A stretch of 41,415 bases of DNA from an uncultured Clostridia bacterium (GTDB lineage: Bacteria; Bacillota; Clostridia; TANB77; CAG-508). The notes below the pieces were generated by a model. It had not been told where the DNA came from, ran no database searches, and worked only from the letters and a program-made list of their open reading frames with translations. Shown here piece after piece: positions 33,983 to 41,415 of this stretch. Position 1 is the stretch's first letter, and each line of letters starts with the position of its first letter. The stretch lies in assembly GCA_944386715.1 (NCBI GenBank), contig CALXCD010000015.1, forward strand, positions 1-41,415, read 5' to 3'. The position numbers and the translations under genes are program-made.

Positions 33983-35452
33983 TTATTTTTTAAATTGTGG
34001 TTGATATTTTTTTCTAAACTCGGTAGCTTGTTCATAGGTGTATGCTGCATTTAATATGGTTTCTTCACAGAATTTATTTCCTATTAATTGCATTCCTATT
34101 GGCATTCCTTGCTTATCTACTCCGCATGGGATAGAAATTCCTGGAAGCCCTGCTATATTTACAGATACTGTACAAATATCTGCTAAATACATTTCTAATG
34201 GGTTATTTGATTTTGAACCAATGTCAAAACTTACTGTTGGTGCTGTTGGTGTTAATATTACATCATATTTTTCAAACCCTTTATTAAATTCTTTCATTAC
34301 TAAGGTACGAACTTGTTGTGCTTTTTTATAATAAGCATCATAATATCCTGATGATAATACATAAGTTCCTAAAATAATTCTTCTCTTAACTTCTGGTCCA
34401 AATCCTTCACTTCTTGATTTTTTATATAATTCCTTTAAGTTTTTATATTCTGGTGTACGATAGGTATATCGAATTCCATCAAATCTTCCTAAATTAGAGC
34501 TTGCTTCTGCACAAGCAATAATATAATAAGTTGCTAATGCATATTGTGCAATATCTAATGAAAATTCTTCTACTTCTGCTCCTAGTTCTTTATATTTTTC
34601 AATTGCTTTTTCTAGAGAATCTTTTACTTCTTCATTAATACCTTCTCCAAAGAATTCTTTTGGTACTCCAATTTTTAGTCCTTTTACATCATTTTTTAAA
34701 CATTTTGTATAATCTATCTTTTCTTTATTTTCTGATGTTGTGTCTTTTTCGTCATGTCCTGCAATAAGATTTAACAACATTGCACAATCTTGCACATCTT
34801 TTGTAATAGGTCCTATTTGGTCAAGGGATGAAGCAAAAGCTACTAGTCCATATCTAGAAACTAATCCATAAGTTGGCTTTAATCCTACTACTCCACAAAA
34901 GCTAGCAGGTTGTCTAATAGATCCACCTGTGTCAGAACCTAAAGCCCATGGCACTAGATTTGCCGCTACAGCTGCTGCACTTCCCCCTGAAGAACCACCT
35001 GGTACTTTATTTAGATTCCATGGATTTTTTGTTTTTTTGAAATAGGAATATTCTGTGGAACCTCCCATTGCAAATTCATCCATATTTAATTTTCCTAAAT
35101 TAATGATATTTTCTTTTTTCAATTTTTCCATTACAGTAGCATCATAAGGAGAAACAAAGTTCTCTAACATCTTAGAACTACATGTTGTCTTAACTCCTTT
35201 TGTGCATATATTATCTTTAATTCCAATTGGAATTCCTGCGAATTCACCTTTTATCTCGTCTTTTTCTATTTTGTTTTGTATTTCTTCTGCTTGTTTTATG
35301 GCGTCTTCTGCTAAAATAGTTACGAAAGCTTGTACATCTTTTTCTTTTTCTTCTATCCTATCTGCATAAGCTTTTGTTATTTGTGTTATTGTTAATTCTT
35401 TATTTTTCAATTTGTCTTGCAATTCATGTACGGTAAGCTCAGTTATATTCAT
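33983..35452 (-). CDS. gatA: Aspartyl/glutamyl-tRNA amidotransferase subunit A
   Basis: 489 residues, an amidase-signature enzyme that releases ammonia from glutamine for the GatB active site. The catalytic triad is visible: Lys in [10 protein letters not shown], and the Ser pair in [21 protein letters not shown] and [23 protein letters not shown] precedes the ATG. It follows gatC by 89 bases that contain a REP-like sequence. Confidence 0.97.
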   Translation of the reverse strand: MNITELTVHELQDKLKNKELTITQITKAYADRIEEKEKDVQAFVTILAEDAIKQAEEIQNKIEKDEIKGEFAGIPIGIKDNICTKGVKTTCSSKMLENFVSPYDATVMEKLKKENIINLGKLNMDEFAMGGSTEYSYFKKTKNPWNLNKVPGGSSGGSAAAVAANLVPWALGSDTGGSIRQPASFCGVVGLKPTYGLVSRYGLVAFASSLDQIGPITKDVQDCAMLLNLIAGHDEKDTTSENKEKIDYTKCLKNDVKGLKIGVPKEFFGEGINEEVKDSLEKAIEKYKELGAEVEEFSLDIAQYALATYYIIACAEASSNLGRFDGIRYTYRTPEYKNLKELYKKSRSEGFGPEVKRRIILGTYVLSSGYYDAYYKKAQQVRTLVMKEFNKGFEKYDVILTPTAPTVSFDIGSKSNNPLEMYLADICTVSVNIAGLPGISIPCGVDKQGMPIGMQLIGNKFCEETILNAAYTYEQATEFRKKYQPQFKK

Positions 35453-35479
35453 TTTTCAATCTCCTCTCTTATTTTTCCT

Positions 35480-35535
35480 ATGTCCCTAAAATAACCATTT
35501 TTGGCTAAAGTGGGACAGTCCCCCCATCGCCATGA
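35480..35535. repeat. REP-like sequence between gatC and gatA
   Basis: Contains GGGAC-A-GTCCC (a short perfect palindrome) in AGTGGGACAGTCCCCCCATC and an upstream GTCCC that can pair with GGGAC. The G/C-rich run stands out from the AT-rich context. It resembles short dispersed palindromes in other Clostridia (from memory). Confidence 0.4.
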
Positions 35536-35541
35536 CTAATT

Positions 35542-35829
35542 TTAGTTTATTACTTTTGGTATTTTAAACATATTTTGTTCTTTTGAAATTGCATTTTGCA
35601 ATAAACTTTCATTATCTTCAAATATTTTGATTTCATCTTTTCTAAATACATTTTTTGTTCTATTTGCTCCTATTGTAACATCTACTCCTTCTACTGGTGC
35701 ATTATTAACGATATTTGCAAAATTTAAAATTTCTTGTAAATTGAATAGATAATTTTCTATTTCATTCTCTTCTAAATTTAAGTTAGCTAAGTTCGCTATG
35801 TGTAAAATTTCTTCTTTACTTACTTGCAT
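35542..35829 (-). CDS. gatC: Aspartyl/glutamyl-tRNA amidotransferase subunit C
   Basis: 95 residues, normal for the small linker subunit that holds GatA and GatB together. The family start VSKEEILHIANLANLNLEENEIENY is clear and the C-terminal part has FRKDEIKIFEDNESLLQNA. First gene of gatCAB. GGAGATGATAAC lies before ATG 35829. Confidence 0.93.
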   Translation of the reverse strand: MQVSKEEILHIANLANLNLEENEIENYLFNLQEILNFANIVNNAPVEGVDVTIGANRTKNVFRKDEIKIFEDNESLLQNAISKEQNMFKIPKVIN

Positions 35830-35907
35830 GTTATCATCTCCTATTTTTCATTTGTGTCTTATTATATACTGAATCTTTTAAAATTACAAGTGTTAGCTTT
35901 AAGAATA

Positions 35908-35942
35908 CAAAAGTCCCAAAGATGATGTATCATCCTTGGGAC
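35908..35942. terminator. Terminator downstream of the sortase gene
   Basis: AGTCCCAA...GATGAT pairs with ATCATC...TTGGGACT. On the minus strand TTTTGTATTC follows. Confidence 0.7.
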
Positions 35943-35965
35943 TAATTTTTATCTATTTTTATTTC

Positions 35966-36748
35966 TTATTTTACTTCTCTTGCTTTTACAATAACTCTTA
36001 ATTTGCTATCATCTGTACAAGTTATTAATGTGATTTCTTTTTTTCCGTTTGTTAATTGACTTGTACAGCTTGTATCTTCTGGAACAACTTCATATTTATC
36101 ATAAACTTCATAATCAATGGTTCTATTTGACATATCTGTTATTTTTATAATGTCTCCATTTTCTAATGTAGGTACTTTACTGAAAAATCTTTTATTTCTA
36201 TAGTTATGTCCTACAATACAGTAGTTTCCCACTTCATTTGGATTTCCTCCATGGAATTTTACAGGTGATATTTTTAATAAATCTTCTATTTCTGGAATAT
36301 CTCCTTTTTCTCCTAATATGACAGAATATGTTATTCCGATTTTAGGTATTTCTATTTTAGCATCTGTTGTATATGCATATCCTCCTGGTGAAACTTGTTT
36401 TGGTTGTGTTTGTTTATTATTATTCGTATTTATATTTTCTTGTGTTTGCTGTGTTTGCACAGGTGCTGCAGGTGTTTGGTCATCTTCTTCTGCATTTAAT
36501 ATAGCTACTAGTATATTGCTTTTTGCTGTTGTTTTATCTTCTTGGTCATTTAATTGTGTTTCCATTTGTGCTAAAATTTCTTGTGATACTTCTTCACTTT
36601 TGTTTTTGTCATATTCTGCATAGATATATAGGGAAATTAAAATAATCACTAAAAAAATGGATAAAATAAAATCAAATTTATAGATTTTCTTTTTCCTTTT
36701 TAGTTCAGGTGTTATGTATAATTTTTTGGTGACTAATATCTGATTCAT
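35966..36748 (-). CDS. Sortase (class D type)
   Basis: 260 residues: a basic cytoplasmic start, one membrane segment (about 27-45), a Gln/Asn/Thr/Pro-rich spacer (about 90-125), then the sortase beta barrel. The catalytic residues are His181 (VGHNYRNKRFF), Cys244 (LITCTDD) and Arg251 (SKLRVIV). It would transfer sorting-signal proteins to the cell wall; no substrate gene with LPxTG is in the window. AGGGAGG lies before ATG 36748. Class D is my best guess from the TC-x-x-D...R spacing. Confidence 0.88.
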   Translation of the reverse strand: MNQILVTKKLYITPELKRKKKIYKFDFILSIFLVIILISLYIYAEYDKNKSEEVSQEILAQMETQLNDQEDKTTAKSNILVAILNAEEDDQTPAAPVQTQQTQENINTNNNKQTQPKQVSPGGYAYTTDAKIEIPKIGITYSVILGEKGDIPEIEDLLKISPVKFHGGNPNEVGNYCIVGHNYRNKRFFSKVPTLENGDIIKITDMSNRTIDYEVYDKYEVVPEDTSCTSQLTNGKKEITLITCTDDSKLRVIVKAREVK

Positions 36749-36816
36749 TCTATCCTCCCTATCTTATTTTTCTATTTTAATTATATCATGAAAGTTTCTA
36801 AAAGCAAAGATATTTC

Positions 36817-37674
36817 TTAAAATATTTTATTTGCAATATTAGCAAAATCTTGCAATGTCAATTTTTCTGCTCTTATGTTTTCTGGTAAACCTATTTCTTT
36901 TAAAATTTGTATTGCCTCTTCTTTGTTCAAAAATACTTTTGCATTTACTAATGCATTCATTAATGTTTTTCTCCTTTGCATAAAAGCACATTTTATGATT
37001 CTAAACATGACTTCTTTGTCTTTTACTTCTACTGGTGGATTTTTTCTTATTTTTAATGTGATTACTTTTGACGTTACTTCTGGTTCTGGGATGAATGCAT
37101 TGTTTTGTGCTTCTATCACTCCTTGTGCTGTTGCATAATAATATACAGTATAAGTAATAGCTCCTGTTTCTTTTTCTCCTGGAGTTGCAATTAGTCTATC
37201 TGCTACTTCTTTTTGTATCATAACAGTAATACTTTCTATTTCTAGTTGTTCTTCTAATAGTTTCATCATAATTGGTGTTGTAATATAATATGGTAAGTTA
37301 GCTACTATTTTTACCTGTTTTATTTTTCCTTCTTGTTTTTCTTTTTTTATTAATTCTTTTAAGTCTACTTTTAAAACATCTTGATTTAAGATTTCAAAGT
37401 TTCGATATAGAAAAAATCTTTCGTTTAGTATTTTTATCATTTTTTTATCTAGTTCTATACAAATTACTTTTCCTGCTTTTTGTAATAGTTCTTTTGTTAG
37501 AGTTCCTAATCCTGGTCCAATTTCTATTACTAAATCTTCTTGGGTTATTTCTGCACTTTCTATGATTTGTTCTACTATTTCTTCATTAATTAGAAAGTTT
37601 TGCCCTAATGCTTTATTTGCTTTGATATGATATTTATTCATTAAAAATTGGGTTTCTTGTAATAAACTTTGCAT
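36817..37674 (-). CDS. rsmA: 16S rRNA A1518/A1519 dimethyltransferase RsmA (KsgA)
   Basis: 285 residues. It dimethylates two adenines near the 3' end of 16S rRNA during small-subunit assembly. The family N-terminus KANKALGQNFLINEEIVEQI, the SAM-binding motif VIEIGPGLGTLTKEL and the catalytic NLPYYITTPI are all present. AGGAGG lies directly before ATG 37674. It diverges from the penicillin-binding protein gene across a gap with a large inverted repeat. Confidence 0.96.
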   Translation of the reverse strand: MQSLLQETQFLMNKYHIKANKALGQNFLINEEIVEQIIESAEITQEDLVIEIGPGLGTLTKELLQKAGKVICIELDKKMIKILNERFFLYRNFEILNQDVLKVDLKELIKKEKQEGKIKQVKIVANLPYYITTPIMMKLLEEQLEIESITVMIQKEVADRLIATPGEKETGAITYTVYYYATAQGVIEAQNNAFIPEPEVTSKVITLKIRKNPPVEVKDKEVMFRIIKCAFMQRRKTLMNALVNAKVFLNKEEAIQILKEIGLPENIRAEKLTLQDFANIANKIF

Positions 37675-37762
37675 TTTTCCTCCTGATATTGTTTTTTTGA
37701 TATTTCTTTTTGGGAAATTATACCATATTCTTTCTTAAACTGCAAACTTCCTTGTTTTTTCA

Positions 37763-37858
37763 CAGTTACTAGTTAATGGGTTTTCATTTATTATTACTCA
37801 AAAGTATTAATATATCAGTACTTTTGGATATTTATTTTTTACTTATTAACTAGTTACT
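37763..37858. repeat. Large cruciform-type inverted repeat between rsmA and the PBP gene
   Basis: AGTTACTAGTTAAT pairs with ATTAACTAGTTACT (one mismatch) about 65 bases apart, enclosing a second pair AAAAGTA/TACTTTT. No gene lies inside. In size and nesting it resembles the 32356-32456 element. Confidence 0.5.
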
Positions 37859-37886
37859 TTTTCACAAAAGATTCAAACTTAAGCAC

Positions 37887-37916
37887 TTGACAAACCCTTT
37901 TTTATTAAGATAAAAT
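37887..37916 (+). promoter_or_regulatory. Promoter of the PBP gene
   Basis: TTGACA, an 18-base spacer, TAAAAT, followed by the gene about 35 bases on. Confidence 0.65.
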
Positions 37917-37950
37917 ATGGTTACAAATTTGAACAAAAGAGGCGTTTTAT

Positions 37951-40272
37951 ATGGATAAAAAGAAAACAAATAAAACACATCCTAAAAACAAAAAAATAAT
38001 TCAAAATACGGAGAATGAAAAAGTCATAAAATTAAAGACCAATTTTTCTTCCAAAAATTTAATCTGCACAAAAAAATTGAAAGTCACCGTTATTGTTACC
38101 CTTCTTATATTCATTCTTTTGCTTGTTAGAATTGGTTATATTCAATTTGTAGATGGTGCTTATCTAAAAGAATTAGCATATCAACAACAATCTATTAATC
38201 AAATTATTAGCCCTAAACGTGGAAATATTTATGATTCTACAGGTATGGCATTAGCAATCAGTGCTCAAGTGGATACTATTACTATCAATCCTACAAAAAT
38301 TACAGATAAAGATGAAGGAAAAGCAAAAGCTTTGAAAGAGAAGGTTGCACAAGGATTATCTGAAATTTTTGAATTAGATTATGAAGAAGTCCTAGCAAAA
38401 GTTTCTAGTAATTCTCAAGTGGAAACTATTGTTAAAAAAGTAGAACAAGAAAAAGTGGACGAATTGAAAGCTTGGATGGAAGAAAACGAAATTTCAGTTG
38501 GTATTAATATCGATGAAGACACGAAGCGATATTATCCTTATGGCACAGTTGCTTCTAATGTAATTGGTTTTTGTGGTAATGATAATCAAGGTCTTAGTGG
38601 TATTGAATCTACTTGGGAAAATATTTTGACTGGTACACCTGGTAAAATTGTTAGTTCCAAAGACGGTAGCCAACAAGAAATTCCTAATACAGAAGAAACC
38701 TACATTTCTGCTGAAAATGGTAGTGATTTAACTTTAACAATAAATTTTAATGTGCAAACTGTTGTGGAAAAATATTTAAAACAGGCTGTAGAAGATAATG
38801 AGTGTAAAAGAGGAGGAAATGTTATTGTCATGAATCCACAAAATGGTGATATTTTGGCAATGGCTTCTTATCCTAATTATGATTTAAATTCACCTTATAC
38901 TCCTAATTCTACTCTTGCACAAACTTATGATTCTCTTACTACAGAAGAAAAATCTGAAGCATTGTATAAGATGTGGTCTAACAAATCTGTTGCAGAAACT
39001 TATGAACCTGGTTCTGTTTTTAAATTGATTACTGCAAGTGTTGCATTAGAGGAAAATATTACGACTACAGATAAAGCTGGAGATTTTTATTGCAAAGGTT
39101 ATGAACTTTTTGATAATCCTGGTGGTTCTCCTATTAGAATAGCATGTTGGAGAGCGGAGCCTCATTATGATGAAAGCTTAAGGGAAGCTTTATGTGATTC
39201 TTGTAATCCTTCTTTTATGCAACTTGCTGCTAGAATAACAGCTCCTACTTTATATAAATATTATGATGCTTTTGGTCTTTTTGATTCAACAGGTTCTGGC
39301 TTATATGGAGAACAAAGTAGTATTTTTCACAAGTTAGAAGATATTGGTCCTGTAGAACTAGCCACTTATTCTTTTGGTCAGAGATTCCAAGTGACTCCTC
39401 TTCAAATGATTACTGCTGTTTCTTGTATTGCAAATGATGGAATCTTGATGAAACCAAGAATTGTAAAACAAATCACTAATACAGATACTGGTGCTGTTAC
39501 TGAAGTGGAACCTGTAAAGGTTAGACAAGTGCTTTCAAAAAGTACTTCTGAAAAAGTAAAATCTATGATGGAATCTGTTGCAACTATTGGAACTGGTAGA
39601 AATGCTGCTGTAAAAGGGTATTCTATCGGTGGAAAAACTGGTACTTCAGAACCAACAGAAGCAAATAAAGAAGAAGGATATGTAGCTTCTTATGTGGCTA
39701 TCTCTCCTATCGAAGATACACAAGTTGCTCTTTTACTTACTTTATACCAACCAACTTCTGATGCTGGTCATCAAGGTGGTCAAGTGGCAGGTCCTGTTGT
39801 TTCTCAAATGTTATCAGAAATATTACCTATTTTAGGAATTCCTTCTGATGAAACTGCTCAAAATACTGCTAATAGTAATTTAATTGTTGTTCCTGATATT
39901 AGAAATAAAACCATTACAGAAGCTAAAAAAATCTTGACAAATGCCGGATTTACTTGTCATGTTTCTACTAATGGAGATGAAAATTCTACTTTGGTGGTTA
40001 ATCAAACTCCAAAACCTGGTGTTTCTCTTTCTAAGAATTCTGTTATCATGTTATATGGAGAAGATAATAATGTAGAAAATTCTGTTGCTGTTCCTGATTT
40101 AAAAGGTATGTCTCTTTCAGCAGCAACCAATACCTTAAGAGCTAAAAACTTAAATATTAGTGCAGAAGGAAGTGGTGTTGTTATTGCACAAGAATATTCT
40201 AAGGATGAATTAGTACCAGAAGGAACGGTTATTAAAGTAACTTTGAAACAAACTTTAACAGATGCTCATTAA
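37951..40272 (+). CDS. PASTA-domain class B penicillin-binding protein (SpoVD/FtsI type)
   Basis: 773 residues: a basic tail, one membrane segment (about 48-66), a PBP dimerisation domain (ISPKRGNIYDSTGMALA onward), then the transpeptidase with Ser355 in GSVFKLI (SxxK), the SCN motif in CDSCNPSFM, and KTGTSE from 562. Two PASTA domains follow (VVPDIRNKTITEAKKIL; VPDLKGMSLSAATNTL). It cross-links peptidoglycan outside the membrane. In spore formers this layout is SpoVD (cortex) or FtsI/PBP2 (septum); the sequence alone does not decide. It has its own promoter, an AGAGGCG ribosome binding site and a terminator. Confidence 0.93.
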   Translation: MDKKKTNKTHPKNKKIIQNTENEKVIKLKTNFSSKNLICTKKLKVTVIVTLLIFILLLVRIGYIQFVDGAYLKELAYQQQSINQIISPKRGNIYDSTGMALAISAQVDTITINPTKITDKDEGKAKALKEKVAQGLSEIFELDYEEVLAKVSSNSQVETIVKKVEQEKVDELKAWMEENEISVGINIDEDTKRYYPYGTVASNVIGFCGNDNQGLSGIESTWENILTGTPGKIVSSKDGSQQEIPNTEETYISAENGSDLTLTINFNVQTVVEKYLKQAVEDNECKRGGNVIVMNPQNGDILAMASYPNYDLNSPYTPNSTLAQTYDSLTTEEKSEALYKMWSNKSVAETYEPGSVFKLITASVALEENITTTDKAGDFYCKGYELFDNPGGSPIRIACWRAEPHYDESLREALCDSCNPSFMQLAARITAPTLYKYYDAFGLFDSTGSGLYGEQSSIFHKLEDIGPVELATYSFGQRFQVTPLQMITAVSCIANDGILMKPRIVKQITNTDTGAVTEVEPVKVRQVLSKSTSEKVKSMMESVATIGTGRNAAVKGYSIGGKTGTSEPTEANKEEGYVASYVAISPIEDTQVALLLTLYQPTSDAGHQGGQVAGPVVSQMLSEILPILGIPSDETAQNTANSNLIVVPDIRNKTITEAKKILTNAGFTCHVSTNGDENSTLVVNQTPKPGVSLSKNSVIMLYGEDNNVENSVAVPDLKGMSLSAATNTLRAKNLNISAEGSGVVIAQEYSKDELVPEGTVIKVTLKQTLTDAH

Positions 40273-40288
40273 TTAATATATTTTTATC

Positions 40289-40329
40289 AAAAAAGAACAT
40301 GTTAATACTATCATTAGCATGTTCTTTTC
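40289..40329 (+). terminator. Terminator after the PBP gene
   Basis: AAAAGAACATG...CATGTTCTTTT with T residues at the 3' side, 17 bases after the stop. Confidence 0.75.
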
Positions 40330-40389
40330 TATTGTCAAAATAACTATTATCATTAAAATTTGGAACTAAATGAATACTTTTTTGTAGTT

Positions 40390-41016
40390 TTATTCTATTT
40401 TTTCTTGTTCCCAATATTGTTTTAGCAGGTCATTCAATTTTTTAATCTTTTCAAATTTCAATATACTTTCTGATTCTATTCCTGCTAAATAAGCTACCCA
40501 AGCTTCTTCTTTCGTAATTGGTTTTGTTAGACTACATGTCCATTTAGGTAATTCAATAACATGTAATTCAATAGTTTCTTCCACTCCTCCTTCATCTGGT
40601 TTATCTTTTATTTTTATTATCTTATGAAATTTTTGTGTATCAAAATATTCGAAATCCAATATATTAATTGTTATGGTTTTTGCTATTTCTTGATTTTCTT
40701 GTTGTTCTAATTGATTTGTATGTATTTGAGCATAATATAACAATAATTTATTTTGTATATAAAATCCATCAATAAATTGGATACCAACATTTAATGATTC
40801 TTTTTCTTTGGTGATTATCCTTACATCTGCTACTCCGAAGTTTTCTTCTTTAGGCAAATATTTTTCTTTTGATTTTAAATAAGGGTTTAGACGAATGGAT
40901 TCGATTTTAATATCTAGAATCCCTTCAATCATATCTTTTAAGATATCTATGTGTTCTTCCTTATTTAATACTTTGCGCAATACTAAATTACTTTTTGATA
41001 CTAGTTTTCTATTCAT
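40390..41016 (-). CDS. Rpn/PD-(D/E)XK nuclease-family transposase-like protein
   Basis: 208 residues. The family pattern is visible: NLVLRKVLNKEEHIDILKDMIEGIL, then FGVADVRI...LNVGIQFIDG and KLLLYYAQIHTNQL, as in PDDEXK_2/Rpn proteins. The usual catalytic N-I-E-x-Q is NVGIQ here, so the Glu is replaced by Gly and nuclease activity is doubtful. The protein is shorter than typical 270-300-residue members. The strong AAGGAGGT (41046-41053) lies about 30 bases from the ATG, with a perfect 16-base palindrome between them, so the start or its control is unusual. Confidence 0.7.
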   Translation of the reverse strand: MNRKLVSKSNLVLRKVLNKEEHIDILKDMIEGILDIKIESIRLNPYLKSKEKYLPKEENFGVADVRIITKEKESLNVGIQFIDGFYIQNKLLLYYAQIHTNQLEQQENQEIAKTITINILDFEYFDTQKFHKIIKIKDKPDEGGVEETIELHVIELPKWTCSLTKPITKEEAWVAYLAGIESESILKFEKIKKLNDLLKQYWEQEKIE

Positions 41017-41415
41017 AATTCTTTTTAGTGCACTAAAATATACTTACCTCCTTTTTTTGAAATTTATTGATAGAAATGAAATCTTTTCTGATTAAAGTTA
41101 TAACCTTTTGACTGTAACACAAAATTTTGGAATGAAATGATTGTTACGAAATAAATTATATATAATTCTTTCTCAGTATAAGTGGATTTCCATAAATTGT
41201 CAATACATTTTTGAGATTTTTTTCTTCTTTTCATCGCAAAATTCGACAAATTTAGCACCTCTTCATTAATTTTACCTGTTTTGTAGAACAAAAGCGGACA
41301 TTAATAATTTTGTCACTATTTATAATATTGTAAAGTCCCGGGTTTTAAACACTTTTTCATAAGCAAAAATTCTGTAAGCATTAAAAATGCTTAATTTTTT
41401 TGTCAATTTTTTTAA
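41017..41415. promoter_or_regulatory. Intergenic end region with palindrome and terminator
   Basis: No convincing gene. TTTTAGTGCACTAAAA at 41023-41038 is a perfect 16-base palindrome between the ribosome binding site and the start of the Rpn-like gene. Near the window end AAGCAT/ATGCTT followed by a T run (about 41376-41402) is a plausible plus-strand terminator. Confidence 0.5.

Noticed and set aside
41064..41291. 75-residue minus-strand frame at the window end
   Set aside because: No ribosome binding site, ordinary AT-rich composition and no recognisable motif; left unannotated.

Overview
The window is AT-rich Firmicutes DNA. It holds a complete set of sporulation genes (ylmC/ymxH, sigG, sigE, spoIIGA), a division (dcw) cluster, a GatCAB amidotransferase and a 16S rRNA 5' end, so the source is a spore-forming Clostridia-like bacterium. 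From the very low GC and the gene order I infer an uncultured gut Clostridia lineage; the exact taxon cannot be fixed from this sequence.

Layout. Positions 1-355 are the 5' end of a minus-strand 16S rRNA, driven by three tandem sigma-A-type promoters. From 1 kb to 11.3 kb a minus-strand series runs, in transcription order, murA, ftsQ/divIB, two DUF881 genes, sbp (DUF1290), ftsA, ftsZ, spoIIGA, sigE, sigG and ylmC. From about 11.4 to 27.3 kb lies an accessory island: dinD, a DUF6076 gene, a minus-strand operon built around two giant HNH proteins with tandem repeats, a decayed MobV relaxase with a likely oriT, and a helix-turn-helix protein. It is flanked by a direct repeat of the murA 5' end, intact at 10.9-11.4 kb and internally deleted at 27.3-27.7 kb. 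A BRO-type gene, a cytidine deaminase and a small P-loop kinase follow. From 30 kb the core genome resumes: proS, scpB, gatCAB, a sortase, rsmA, a PASTA-type penicillin-binding protein and an Rpn/PD-(D/E)XK-family gene.

Main discovery candidate. Four genes (sigE, spoIIGA, the second DUF881 gene and the DUF6076 gene) are broken in the standard reading frame. All four breaks occur at the same codon: an in-frame CGG followed by A, where skipping one base (reading GGA as glycine) restores the expected protein. By my manual scan CGG occurs about 40 more times on coding strands in the window, and every one of those is out of frame (NCG GNN or NNC GGN). CGT and CGA are used for arginine; CGG is not. 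I infer that CGG is undecoded or hungry in this organism and acts as a programmed +1 frameshift signal (or that CGGA is read as a four-base glycine codon). Two of the four genes, the SigE precursor and its processing protease SpoIIGA, control the mother-cell sporulation programme, so the shift could act as a checkpoint.

Other notable structures are an A7 slippery run that splits the second HNH-repeat protein, paired BRO-type genes with related palindromic operators and a shared upstream repeat, MITE-like long hairpins, and a 14-codon mini-gene with a perfect ribosome binding site.
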